Shown here: in pieces, positions 18,691-28,454 of the stretch
Layout: the number at the start of each line of letters is the position of its first letter
Numbering within the stretch: the stretch's first letter is position 1
NCBI RefSeq assembly: GCF_007993815.1
Contig: NZ_VJWE01000019.1
Coordinates: 1 to 64,000, forward strand
Length of the DNA stretch: 64,000 nt
Source: Acidovorax delafieldii
GTDB lineage: Bacteria > Pseudomonadota > Gammaproteobacteria > Burkholderiales > Burkholderiaceae_C
Direction: 5' to 3'
Position numbers and translations under genes: made by a program
Notes under the pieces: generated by a model
Database searches by the model: none
Seen by the model: the letters and a program-made list of their open reading frames with translations, nothing else
What the model was told of the DNA's origin: nothing

Positions 18691-18810
18691 CAAGCACCCA
18701 TTGGGCTACTGCGCGGCCCGATCTGGGGGCGGTGTTCCTCGCCGTACGGGAGTACGACTGCGGTACAGCACCCCCACCTCGGGCCGCTCGCTACGCCAAC
18801 TGGGCGCTTG
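18691..18810. repeat. Large palindromic repeat inside the ABC operon
   Basis: Starts right after the binding-protein stop. Outer arms CAAGCACCCA (18691-18700) and TGGGCGCTTG (18801-18810) pair, and inner arms GCGGCCCGATCTGGGGG (18713-18729) and CCCCCACCTCGGGCCGC (18771-18787) match at 15 of 17 positions. The whole 120 bases can fold into one long hairpin. The layout resembles REP/ERIC-type elements that stabilise the upstream mRNA. Confidence 0.75.
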
Positions 18811-18846
18811 CCTCACTGCGCTGTGTAAGTCTGTATCGGAATTCCC

Positions 18847-19710
18847 ATGAACCGCCGCCTGCTACCCCGCCTGCTGCTCACGCCTGCCATGGCCACGCTC
18901 TTCCTGTGGATGATCGTGCCGCTGGTGATGACGATCTACTTCTCGCTCATCCGCTACAACCTCATGCAGCCGGACCAGACCGGCTTTGCCGGGCTGGAGA
19001 ACTTTGAGTATTTCGTCACCGACCCGTCGTTTGGCACGGCGGTGGTCAACACCATCTTGCTGCTGGGTAGTGTGATTCTCATCACGGTGGTGTTCGGCAT
19101 TGCGATTGCGCTGCTCATCAACGAGCCGTTTGCGGGCCGTGGCATCGTGCGGGTGCTGTTGATTTCGCCGTTTTTCGTCATGCCCACGGTGAACGCGCTG
19201 ATGTGGAAGAACATGATGATGAATCCCATCTACGGCGTGCTCGCCCAGGTGTGGATGTTCTTCGGCGCGGCCCCGGTGGACTGGCTCACGGACCACCCGT
19301 TGTTCTCGGTGATCGTCATGGTGTCGTGGCAATGGCTGCCGTTTGCCACGCTGATCTTCATGACCGCATTGCAGAGCATGAACCACGAGCAGCTCGAAGC
19401 CTCGCGCATGGACGGCGCCAACTACCTGCAGCAGCTGCGCTACCTGTATGTGCCGCACCTGGCGCGCTCGGTGGCGGTGGTGGTGATGATCGAACTCATC
19501 TTTTTGCTCAGCATCTTTGCCGAGATCTACACCACCACGGGTGGCGGGCCGGGCGATGCGAGCACCAACGTCACCTTCTTGATCTTCAAGCAGGCACTGC
19601 TCAACTTCGATGCGGGCGTGGCCTCGGCAGGTGCGCTGTTCGCAGTGTTGCTGGCCAATATCGCGGCGGTGTTTCTGATCCGCATGGTCGGCAAGAACCT
19701 TGACAAGTAA
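18847..19710 (+). CDS. smoF: Polyol ABC transporter permease 1 (MalF type)
   Basis: Inner-membrane permease subunit; 287 residues with six predicted helices, the first near residues 12-32. The cytoplasmic EAA loop that docks on the ATPase is visible as EASRMDGANYLQQLRYLYVP. It pairs with the second permease, 15 bases downstream, to form the channel for the polyol bound by the upstream protein. The ATG at 18847 lies just after the large palindrome, with only a weak ribosome binding site (GGAATTCCC). Confidence 0.9.
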   Translation: MNRRLLPRLLLTPAMATLFLWMIVPLVMTIYFSLIRYNLMQPDQTGFAGLENFEYFVTDPSFGTAVVNTILLLGSVILITVVFGIAIALLINEPFAGRGIVRVLLISPFFVMPTVNALMWKNMMMNPIYGVLAQVWMFFGAAPVDWLTDHPLFSVIVMVSWQWLPFATLIFMTALQSMNHEQLEASRMDGANYLQQLRYLYVPHLARSVAVVVMIELIFLLSIFAEIYTTTGGGPGDASTNVTFLIFKQALLNFDAGVASAGALFAVLLANIAAVFLIRMVGKNLDK

Positions 19711-19725
19711 GACGGGGCAACGCTC

Positions 19726-20571
19726 ATGACAACGACAAAACGACGCCGCTCCAACTTCCCGCTGGGCCTGCTGGCCCTGCGCACTGCCGCTGCCTGGGGC
19801 GTGGCCCTGCTGCTGTTTTTCCCGCTGGGTTGGCTGTTCCTCACGGCGTTCAAGACCGAGTTGCAGGCCATCGCCGTGCCGCCGCAGCTGTTCTTTGTCC
19901 CCACGCTCGAAAACTTTCACGAGGTGCAGGAGCGCAGCGACTACTTGCTGTACGCCAAGAATTCGGTCATCACCAGCGTGGTCTCTACCCTGGTGGGGCT
20001 CATGCTGGCTGCGCCTGCGGCCTACGCCATGGCCTTCTTCAAGGGCAAGTACACCAAGGACATCCTCATGTGGATGCTCTCGACCAAGATGATGCCCGCC
20101 GTGGGCGCGCTGGTACCCATTTATGTGCTGGCGCAAAAGAGCCACCTGCTCGATACGCAGCTTGCGCTCATCATCGTGTTTGCGCTGTCCAACCTGCCCA
20201 TCATGGTCTGGATGCTGTATTCGCACTTCAAGGACATCCCGCGCGAGATTCTGGAAGCCGCGCGCATGGACGGCGCCACGCTGTGGCAGGAGGTGCGCCT
20301 GGTGCTGCTGCCGCTGGGCATGGGCGGCCTCGCGTCCACCGGCCTCTTGTGCCTGGTGCTGTCATGGAACGAGGCCTTCTGGAGCCTGAACCTCAGCGCC
20401 GCCAAGGCCGGCACGCTGGCTACGCTGATCGCGTCGTACTCCAGCCCTGAGGGCCTGTTCTGGGCCAAGTTGTCCGCCGCCTCGCTGATGGCCATTGCGC
20501 CCATCGTGGTCTTTGGCTGGTTCAGCCAGAAGCAGCTGGTGCAGGGCCTGACGTTTGGTGCGGTCAAGTAA
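19726..20571 (+). CDS. smoG: Polyol ABC transporter permease 2 (MalG type)
   Basis: Second permease subunit; 281 residues. Hydrophobic helices start near residue 20; the EAA loop is EILEAARMDGATLWQEVRLV. The C-terminus ends KQLVQGLTFGAVK, the usual MalG-type end. It sits 15 bases after permease 1 and 46 bases before the ATPase gene. Confidence 0.9.
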   Translation: MTTTKRRRSNFPLGLLALRTAAAWGVALLLFFPLGWLFLTAFKTELQAIAVPPQLFFVPTLENFHEVQERSDYLLYAKNSVITSVVSTLVGLMLAAPAAYAMAFFKGKYTKDILMWMLSTKMMPAVGALVPIYVLAQKSHLLDTQLALIIVFALSNLPIMVWMLYSHFKDIPREILEAARMDGATLWQEVRLVLLPLGMGGLASTGLLCLVLSWNEAFWSLNLSAAKAGTLATLIASYSSPEGLFWAKLSAASLMAIAPIVVFGWFSQKQLVQGLTFGAVK

Positions 20572-20617
20572 GCCGCAGTTTTCCTCTCAGTTTTCAAGAT
20601 TTCAGGAACCCGATTCC

Positions 20618-21657
<1,040 letters not shown>

Positions 21658-21661
<4 letters not shown>

Positions 21662-22413
21662 CCGCCATGACTGCTTCCATGCCCCCCGGACAAGAACTTC
21701 AAGGCAAGGTGGCGGCCGTTACCGGCGCTGCATCGGGCATCGGCTTTGCCAGTGCCCAAGCCATGGCCCACGCTGGCGCGCGTGTGGTGCTGATAGACCG
21801 TGACGAGGCCGCGCTGACCAAGGCGTGTGCAGCCATTGGCCCCGGCGCATTGCCGCTGGTGCTGGACCTGCTCGATGCCAGGCAATGCGCCAGCCTGCTG
21901 CAGCGCACGCTGGCGTTGGCTGGTCAGCTCGACATCTTCCACGCCAACGCCGGGCTGTATGTGGGCGGCGACCTGGTGGATGCCGACCCCGACGCCATCG
22001 ACCGCATGCTGCACCTGAACGTCAACGTGGTGATGAAGAACGTGCACAACGTGCTGCCCCACATGATCGAGCGCGGCACGGGCGACATCATCGTCACCAG
22101 CTCGCTGGCCGCGCATTTCCCCACGCCGTGGGAGCCCGTCTACGCATCGTCCAAGTGGGCGGTCAACTGCTTCGTGCAGACCGTGCGACGCCAGGTGTTC
22201 AAGCACGGTATTCGTGTGGGCTCCATCTCGCCCGGCCCAGTCATCACCTCGCTGCTGGCCGACTGGCCCGCGGAGAAGCTCGCCGAGGCCAAGGCCAGCG
22301 GCAGCCTCATCGAGGCTTCCGAAGTGGCCGACGTGGTGCTCTTCATGCTCACCCGCCCGCGCGGCATGACCATCCGCGACGTCGTGATGATGCCCACGAA
22401 CTTTGATCTCTAG
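21658..22413 (+). CDS. Ribitol/sorbitol dehydrogenase-like SDR oxidoreductase
   Basis: NAD-dependent polyol dehydrogenase of the classical short-chain family, 251 residues. Cofactor motif TGAASGIG (residues 22-29), HANAG, and the catalytic Tyr/Lys in YASSKWA. Phrases such as DIFHANAGLYVGGDLVDADP, SPGPVITSLLADWP and TIRDVVMMPTNFDL closely recall ribitol 2-dehydrogenase (RbtD) of Klebsiella; the sorbitol dehydrogenase SmoS is the other candidate. It would oxidise the imported alcohol to D-ribulose or D-fructose. The start overlaps the ATPase stop (ATGA), so translation is likely coupled; ATG 21667 is an alternative start. Confidence 0.85.
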
Positions 22414-22432
22414 AAACCTGCAGTCACGCACC

Positions 22433-23836
22433 ATGAATTTCATCCTGCACCTGGGCCTGGGCTCGTTCCACCGCGCTCACCAGGCCGTTTACGTTCACGC
22501 ATTGCGCCAGCAGGGCGACACGGGTTGGGCCATCGCAGGCGGCAACCTGCGCCCCGACATGGCCGATATCATCGCGGCGCTGCAAGCGCAGGATGGACGC
22601 TACACGCTCGAAACCGTCACCCCCCAAGGCGAGCGCAGCTACACCGTCATCGAGTCGATCCAGCGGGTGATCCCCTACCAGGACGACCTGGCCCCGCTGA
22701 TTGCCATGGGCGCCGACCCCGCAACCCGCATCATCAGCTTCACGGTGACCGAAGCGGGTTACTACCTGGATGCACAGAACCAGCTGGACTGGCCCACGTT
22801 TGCCGACCTGCGCGCCGACCTGGCGGCCGTGAAGGCGGGCCAGGCAGGTCACACCATCTATGGCGGCCTGGTCAGCATCCTGCGCGCGCGCAGGGCAGCC
22901 GGTGCGGGCGCTGTGACGCTGATGAACTGCGACAACCTGCGCCACAACGGCGACCGCTCGCGCGGCGGGCTGCTGCAGTTCATCGAGGCGCTGGGCGATG
23001 CGCCACTGAAAGAGTGGGTAGAGCAGAACACCACCAGCCCCAACGCCATGGTGGACCGCATCACGCCGCGCCCCACGCCCGATGTGGCCGAGCGCGTGAA
23101 GGCTGCAACGGGTTGGGGCGACAAGGCCGCACTCATGGGTGAAAGCTTTATCCAGTGGGTCATCGAAGACGACTTCATCGCAGGCCGCCCCTCGTGGGAA
23201 ACGGTCGGTGTCGAGATGGTGCAGTCGGTGCAGGCCCATGAAGAGGCCAAGATCCGCCTGCTCAACGCCACCCACAGCTGCATTGCCTGGGCGGGCACGC
23301 TGGCGGGCTACCAGTACATCCACGAAGGCACACACGACGCGGCCATTCGCCAGATGGCCTACGACTACGTCACCGACGACGCGATCCCGGTGCTCCACAC
23401 CCCAGAGCAGCCATGCCCCATCAACCTGGAGCAGTACCGCGACGTGGTGCTGGACCGCTTCGGCAACCCTGCCATCGCCGACACCAACCAGCGCGTGGCC
23501 ATGGATGCGTTCTCCAAGATCCCCGGCATGATTGCGCCCACCATCCGCGACCGACTGGCGCGCAACGCGTCGTTCGACAGCGTGGCCATGCTGCCCGCGC
23601 TGTTCCTGGCCTACCTGCAGCGCTGGCACGCGGGGCAGATCCCCTACAGCTACCAGGACCAGGCCATGGACCCCGCCGTGGCCCATGCCATCTGCGATGC
23701 CGCTGACCCTGTGGCGGCCTTTGCGGCCGACACGACCCTGTGGGGCGAGATGGCCAGCCACCCCCAACTGGTGGACGCGTTGCGCAAAGCCTATGCCCGC
23801 GTGCTGGCTTTTGTGGCGGAGCGGACAGGCGCCTGA
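22433..23836 (+). CDS. dalD: D-arabinitol 4-dehydrogenase (mannitol dehydrogenase family)
   Basis: Long-chain polyol dehydrogenase, 467 residues. N-terminal Rossmann segment LHLGLGSFHRAHQAVY, and the family's catalytic motif K-x5-N-x2-H seen in KIRLLNATHS. The sequence is closer to DalD (D-arabinitol to D-xylulose) than to MtlD/UxuB relatives, and the xylulokinase gene downstream fits that product; mannitol or sorbitol oxidation remains possible. ATG 22433 follows the SDR gene by 19 bases. The AraC regulator begins 29 bases after its stop. Confidence 0.85.
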   Translation: MNFILHLGLGSFHRAHQAVYVHALRQQGDTGWAIAGGNLRPDMADIIAALQAQDGRYTLETVTPQGERSYTVIESIQRVIPYQDDLAPLIAMGADPATRIISFTVTEAGYYLDAQNQLDWPTFADLRADLAAVKAGQAGHTIYGGLVSILRARRAAGAGAVTLMNCDNLRHNGDRSRGGLLQFIEALGDAPLKEWVEQNTTSPNAMVDRITPRPTPDVAERVKAATGWGDKAALMGESFIQWVIEDDFIAGRPSWETVGVEMVQSVQAHEEAKIRLLNATHSCIAWAGTLAGYQYIHEGTHDAAIRQMAYDYVTDDAIPVLHTPEQPCPINLEQYRDVVLDRFGNPAIADTNQRVAMDAFSKIPGMIAPTIRDRLARNASFDSVAMLPALFLAYLQRWHAGQIPYSYQDQAMDPAVAHAICDAADPVAAFAADTTLWGEMASHPQLVDALRKAYARVLAFVAERTGA

Positions 23837-23865
23837 TGCTGGTGTAATTTGAGCCCACTATCGCC

Positions 23866-24801
23866 ATGACCGTGAAGATGCCCATCGCCCCGCGCCAGAC
23901 CAAGCCCGAGCTGGAGCACGACTATGTGCGCTCGCCCGCTCTGGGCTACGAGTCGCCCGAGACGGCGGGCTTCATCCGTTGTTTGTCGCACGGGTTTCCC
24001 ACGCCGCTGGCGCGCTGGCATTACCACGACGAGTACGAGTTGCACCTGATCACCGCGACCTCGGGCAAGGTGTTCGTGGGCGACTGGATCGGGCAGTTCC
24101 AGCCCGGCCACCTGGTGCTGACGGGTCCGCGCCTGCCGCACAACTGGATCAGCATGGACCTGCCCGAAGGGGGCGTGCCGCTGCGCGACCTGGTGATCCA
24201 GTTCTCGCACGCGCCCCTGGTGGCCAGCAGCGAAACCATCCCCGAGTTGCGCGAGGTGCTGCCTCTGCTGGAGCGCGCGCGCCACGGTGTGGAGTTCTTT
24301 GGCATGGAAGCGCAGGCGCAAGAGCATTGGCACCGCATCAAGGCGCGCCAGGGGCTGGCCCGGTTCGGCGCGTTCTGCGAATTCATGAGCGACTTGGCGC
24401 GCTGCACCGACTTTCGTCTGCTGTCGAGCACGCAGCTGCAAAGCGAGGACAACGACACCCAGCTCGACCAGATCAACGCCATCGTGAGCCGCATCACCGA
24501 CCACCTGGCCGACCCGCTGTCGGCGGCCGACCTGGCGCAAGAGCTGGGCATGACGGAGAGCCGCTTTTCGCGCTTCTTCCGCCGCGCCACGGGCAATACC
24601 TTCACCGACTTCGTGAACCTGGTGCGCGTGAACCGCGCGTGCCAGTTGCTGATGGAGACAGAGCGCTACATCACGCACATTGCTTATGACGTGGGCTTCA
24701 ACAACATGGCCAACTTCAACCGCCGCTTTCTGGACATCAAGGGCATGACGCCCAGCGAGTACCGCAAGCAGGGCGCTGGAAGGTTTGGAAAGACTTCCTG
24801 A
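23866..24801 (+). CDS. AraC-family regulator of the polyol operon
   Basis: A 311-residue regulator: N-terminal cupin-like sensor (about 20-190, beginning with an ARWHYHDEYELHLI phrase) and a C-terminal double helix-turn-helix (about 200-300) with DLAQELGMTESRFSRFFRR and FNNMANFNRRFLDIKGMTPSEYR. Being inside the operon, it most likely senses the polyol and activates the operon from the long gap upstream of the binding-protein gene. ATG 23866 was kept; the second Met (residue 5) is also possible. The 127 bases to the next gene show nothing certain. Confidence 0.88.
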   Translation: MTVKMPIAPRQTKPELEHDYVRSPALGYESPETAGFIRCLSHGFPTPLARWHYHDEYELHLITATSGKVFVGDWIGQFQPGHLVLTGPRLPHNWISMDLPEGGVPLRDLVIQFSHAPLVASSETIPELREVLPLLERARHGVEFFGMEAQAQEHWHRIKARQGLARFGAFCEFMSDLARCTDFRLLSSTQLQSEDNDTQLDQINAIVSRITDHLADPLSAADLAQELGMTESRFSRFFRRATGNTFTDFVNLVRVNRACQLLMETERYITHIAYDVGFNNMANFNRRFLDIKGMTPSEYRKQGAGRFGKTS

Positions 24802-24928
24802 TCCCCAGCCGGATCTGCACCCCGAGAGGGGGGGAGGCCCTTGTTGCGTGACCCCTGCGCGCAGCCCGCCAAAGGCAAAGGCCGGGCCATGGCTTTCACT
24901 GTGAATCACTGACATCCGTCCATCACCC

Positions 24929-26413
24929 ATGTACCTCGGAATCGATTTAGGCACCTCGGGTGTCAAGCTCCTGCTGCTGGACGATGCGCATACTGTGGTC
25001 GCTACGGAAGATGCCGCCGTGCCCCAGCTGCGCCCCCAGCCCACCTGGAGCGAGCAGCACCCCGCCGACTGGTGGGCCGCCGTGGAGACTGCCGTGGCGC
25101 AGTTGCGCGCGCAGGCTCCCGCAGCGTGGGCGCAGGTGCGGGGCATCGGCCTCTCGGGCCACATGCATGGCGCGGTGGTGCTGGACGCGCAGGGCCAGGT
25201 GCTGCGCCCGGCCATCTTGTGGAACGACGGCCGCGCCAGCGCCGAATGTGCGCAGCTGGAATCGGCTGTGCCCACCTCGCGCCAGATCACCGGCAATCTC
25301 GCCATGCCCGGCTTCACCGCGCCCAAGCTGCTGTGGCTGCGCAAGCACGAGCCCGCCGTGTTTGACCAGATCCGCACCGTGCTGCTGCCCAAGGACTGGC
25401 TGCGCCTGCAACTCACTGGCGATATGGCGAGCGACATGTCCGACGCATCGGGCACGCTGTGGCTGGACGTGCAGGCGCGCGCCTGGAGCCCGGCCATGTT
25501 GCAAGCCTGTGGGCTCGATGTTTCGCACATGCCTGCGCTGGCCGAGGGCAGTGCGCCCACCGGCACACTGCGCAGCGATGTGGCACGCCGCTGGGGGCTC
25601 GGTGACAGCATCGTCGTGGCTGCTGGCGCGGGCGACAACGCCGCCAGTGCCGTGGGCGTGGGCGCCCGTACTGCGGGGCAGGGCTTTGTGTCGCTGGGCA
25701 CCTCGGGCGTGGTCTTTCGCGTGACGGACGCTTTTGCGCCTGCCACCGAGCGCGCCGTGCACGCCTTTGCCCATGCGCTGCCGCAGCGCTGGCACCACAT
25801 GTCGGTCATGCTCAGTGCAGCGAGTGCGTTTGGCTGGATCACCCGGCTCACGGGGCGGGGCGACGAGGCGCAACTGTCTGACGCCGTGGGAGCCCTTAGC
25901 GCCAGCCGCCAGGCGCAGGCGCCACTGTTTCTGCCGTACCTGAGTGGCGAGCGCACACCGCACAACAACGCGGCTGCCACCGGCGTGTTCATGGGCCTGC
26001 GGGCCGAGCATGAAGCGGCGGACCTGGCCTATGCCGTGATGGAAGGCGTGGGCTTTGGCCTGCTCGATGGCCTCAACGCCATGCGCGCCGCAGGGCCGGG
26101 GAAGGGTAGTGACACAGGTCGGAGTGATGCGCCCCTGGCGCTCGTCGGGGGTGGCGCACGCAGCAACCCTTGGGCGCAGCTGCTGGCCAGCGCGCTGGGC
26201 ACCCCACTGCAGCGCCCGCAGGGCGCACATGCTGCCGCAGCCCTAGGCGCCGCGCGCCTGGCCGCCATGGCCTGCGGTGGTGACGAAACCCACTGGTGCC
26301 AGCCCCTGCCCGCTGACGCTACCTTCATGCCACAGCCCGCACAACAAGCCCAGCTGGCCGAACGCTATGCCCGCTTTGTCGCGCTGTACCCCGCGCTGCA
26401 ATCGCAGTTCTGA
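24929..26413 (+). CDS. xylB: Xylulokinase (FGGY family)
   Basis: Phosphorylates D-xylulose to xylulose-5-phosphate for the pentose phosphate pathway. 494 residues. N-terminal FGGY signature MYLGIDLGTSGVKLLLLDD; catalytic region RPAILWNDGRA; second signature FLPYLSGERTPHNN and the nucleotide-binding LALVGGGARSNPWAQLLA near the C-terminus. With DalD it gives a complete D-arabinitol route. The sugar kinase gene follows after 28 bases. If the SDR is a ribitol enzyme, this kinase might also accept ribulose, but nothing in the sequence shows that. Confidence 0.93.
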   Translation: MYLGIDLGTSGVKLLLLDDAHTVVATEDAAVPQLRPQPTWSEQHPADWWAAVETAVAQLRAQAPAAWAQVRGIGLSGHMHGAVVLDAQGQVLRPAILWNDGRASAECAQLESAVPTSRQITGNLAMPGFTAPKLLWLRKHEPAVFDQIRTVLLPKDWLRLQLTGDMASDMSDASGTLWLDVQARAWSPAMLQACGLDVSHMPALAEGSAPTGTLRSDVARRWGLGDSIVVAAGAGDNAASAVGVGARTAGQGFVSLGTSGVVFRVTDAFAPATERAVHAFAHALPQRWHHMSVMLSAASAFGWITRLTGRGDEAQLSDAVGALSASRQAQAPLFLPYLSGERTPHNNAAATGVFMGLRAEHEAADLAYAVMEGVGFGLLDGLNAMRAAGPGKGSDTGRSDAPLALVGGGARSNPWAQLLASALGTPLQRPQGAHAAAALGAARLAAMACGGDETHWCQPLPADATFMPQPAQQAQLAERYARFVALYPALQSQF

Positions 26414-26441
26414 CGCACTGTCTGCTTCCTTCCAAACGTCC

Positions 26442-27449
26442 ATGACTTCCGCATCCACGATTTCCAACGGCACAGCGCCCATCCACGCTGCCATTGCCGG
26501 CGAGGCCCTCATCGACCTGATCCGCCGCCCCGATGGCAGCTACCTGCCGTGCCTGGGCGGCGCGCTCTACAACCTGTGCCGTGCGCTGGCCCGCCAAGGC
26601 GTGGGCACCCAGTACCTCAACCCCCTGTCGCGCGATCGTTTTGGGCGTGAACTGGCTGCGCAACTGGTGGCTGACGGCGTGGTGCTGGCCCAGCCCGAGC
26701 CCGTGCAGCAGGTCACGTCACTGGCCGTGGTCAACCTCGACGCACATGGCCACCCCGACTACGCCTTCTACCGCGAAGGCGTGGCCGACCGCGCCGCGTC
26801 CGCCGCAGGTCTGGGCGATAGCTGCGCCGCCTTGCCCGCGCTGCAGTTGGTGTGCACCGGCGCGCTGGCGCTCGACGCGCGTGACACTGCCATCTACCTG
26901 CCGTGGCTGGCCGCCCAGCGCGCCGCAGGCCGCTGTGTGGTGGTCGATGCCAACCTGCGCCCCTCCGTCATGCCCGACCTGGCGGCCTACCGCACCACGG
27001 TGCACGCCGCGCTGGCCCACGCCCACATCATCAAGGCCAGCGACGAAGACCTGGAGCATCTGGCCGTGCCTGGTGTGGATGCCCTGGCCCGCGCGCAGCA
27101 CCTGCTGGCCGCGAACCCACAGGCCCATCTGCTGGCGCTCACGCTGGGCGCGGAAGGCGCCTGGCTGCTGCACCGCAACGGCGTGCAGCGTTTTGCCAAA
27201 GAGGCCCAGCCGCTGCCAGTGGTAGACACCGTGGGCGCGGGCGACAGCTTTCTGGCAGGGCTGCTAGCGCATTTGCTGCGGCAATCGCAGGCTGCCGGTG
27301 GTGCGAGCTTTGTGCGGTTTGTCGAAGCGCTGGCGGCCGATGCGTGCCAGCAGGCGCTGCGCCATGCGCTGGCCAGCGCCAGTTTGTGCGTGATGGAGCA
27401 AGGCTGCGTGCCGCCGGGCTGGGAGGCTGCCCGCGCATGGAGCCAGTAG
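26442..27449 (+). CDS. PfkB-family sugar kinase (fructokinase-like)
   Basis: A ribokinase-fold kinase of 335 residues. N-terminal AIAGEALIDLIRRPDGSY with GGALYNLCRALARQG as the sugar-binding signature; C-terminal PfkB motif DTVGAGDSFLAGLL with the catalytic aspartate in GAGDSF. In polyol clusters it usually phosphorylates fructose formed from sorbitol or mannitol, which would let the operon handle hexitols as well as pentitols. ATG 26442 starts the fold; the frame is open upstream inside xylB. Last gene of the operon. Confidence 0.9.
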   Translation: MTSASTISNGTAPIHAAIAGEALIDLIRRPDGSYLPCLGGALYNLCRALARQGVGTQYLNPLSRDRFGRELAAQLVADGVVLAQPEPVQQVTSLAVVNLDAHGHPDYAFYREGVADRAASAAGLGDSCAALPALQLVCTGALALDARDTAIYLPWLAAQRAAGRCVVVDANLRPSVMPDLAAYRTTVHAALAHAHIIKASDEDLEHLAVPGVDALARAQHLLAANPQAHLLALTLGAEGAWLLHRNGVQRFAKEAQPLPVVDTVGAGDSFLAGLLAHLLRQSQAAGGASFVRFVEALAADACQQALRHALASASLCVMEQGCVPPGWEAARAWSQ

Positions 27450-27543
27450 CATCCCGCAGCCCAAGACCCGCGCGGACATGGGGGTTGCGCCCGCACCCTT
27501 GGAGGCGGGCCGTCTATGATCCAACGTCGCCGATTCGCTGGGG

Positions 27544-27825
27544 ATGCCAATGACTGATCTTGTGGTTGCGGTGCTGTGGTCAGCCGTCGATGTGCTGCTG
27601 ATATTCACTGGCGCATTGGTGGTGCGTGTGCTCAGCCTGGGTCGCTGGCGCACAGAGCATGTGCGCCACCAGGAAGCCCGCATGTTCGCTCCCGCCGGAG
27701 CGTTGTCGTTTCGGCGCGAGGGTCAACGCGTGGTGACTGCGAGCGGCCTGTACATCGCCGGATCTTTGTTCTACGCATTGCTGGCGGTGTTGCTGGTGGG
27801 CTTGTCGCGGGCCGCATCGGCATGA
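27544..27825 (+). CDS. Small inner membrane protein (hypothetical)
   Basis: 93 residues with two hydrophobic segments, about 5-27 (VVAVLWSAVDVLLIFTGALV) and 68-87 (YIAGSLFYALLAVLLVGL), and a basic loop between them. No family recognised. Its stop overlaps the start of the following acetyltransferase by four bases (ATGA), which supports it being a real, translated gene. A second ATG two codons later is equally possible as start. Confidence 0.6.
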   Translation: MPMTDLVVAVLWSAVDVLLIFTGALVVRVLSLGRWRTEHVRHQEARMFAPAGALSFRREGQRVVTASGLYIAGSLFYALLAVLLVGLSRAASA

Positions 27826-28310
27826 GGCCCGCCAACGCAGCCTCCGAAGCCCTCCGCATCGTCCCTGTGGGCCCCGATGCCGCAGAAGCCGCCTGCGCGG
27901 TCATCCGCCAGTCCATCACCCACTGCTGTGCGCTGGACCACGGCCATGACCCCACCATCCTGATGGCCTGGCTGGCCAACAAGACGCCCGAGAACCTGGC
28001 TGCGTGGATCTCCGCGCCGGGCGCTGCAGCATGGGGGGCATACCGAGGCGACACGATGGTGGGCTTTGCGCTGCTGGCGCGGCCCACGCTGGCGCTTTGC
28101 TATGTGGTGCCAGAGGCTTTGCACCAAGGGGTGGGGCGGGGCCTGCTGCAGCACGTGGAGGCCCATGCACGCGAGGTGGGGCTCGCAGCTTTGGGGTTGG
28201 AGAGCACGCGCACTGCGGAGGCCTTTTATCGCCGCCATGGCTATGCGCCGCATGGAGCAGTGCAAATCTGGGCGGGGCTACAGGCACAGCCAATGCGCAA
28301 GGTGTTGTGA
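27822..28310 (+). CDS. GNAT family N-acetyltransferase
   Basis: 162 residues. Acetyltransferase fold seen in LRIVPVGPDAAEAACAVIRQS at the start, the acetyl-CoA loop LHQGVGRGLLQHVEAHA, and the final LESTRTAEAFYRRHGY. The target is unknown. Translationally coupled (ATGA overlap) to the small membrane protein upstream, so the two may act in one pathway. Confidence 0.83.
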   Translation: MRPANAASEALRIVPVGPDAAEAACAVIRQSITHCCALDHGHDPTILMAWLANKTPENLAAWISAPGAAAWGAYRGDTMVGFALLARPTLALCYVVPEALHQGVGRGLLQHVEAHAREVGLAALGLESTRTAEAFYRRHGYAPHGAVQIWAGLQAQPMRKVL

Positions 28311-28371
28311 CGTCACCTTTTCGGCGGCGGCGTGACCCCTCGGGTCACGGACGGGAGAGCGAATGTTCTAG

Positions 28372-28431
28372 TAAAAATGGCCTCTGGCGCGCAATTTATA
28401 TGCGCTGAAAGCTCTCATTTTTATAGCGATA
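28372..28431 (+). repeat. Dispersed ~60-bp palindromic repeat, copy 4
   Basis: AAAAATGGCCTCTGGCGCGC, ATATGCGCTGAAAGCTCTC, TTTTTATAGCGAT: a diverged family member in the gap between the convergent GNAT and SUKH-like genes. Confidence 0.7.
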
Positions 28432-28454
28432 GGTGCTTCCTGCCCTGCCGCAGC

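Noticed and set aside
23791..25992. 733-codon minus-strand frame across the AraC regulator and xylulokinase genes
   Set aside because: Spans two well-supported genes on the other strand and has no family signature.
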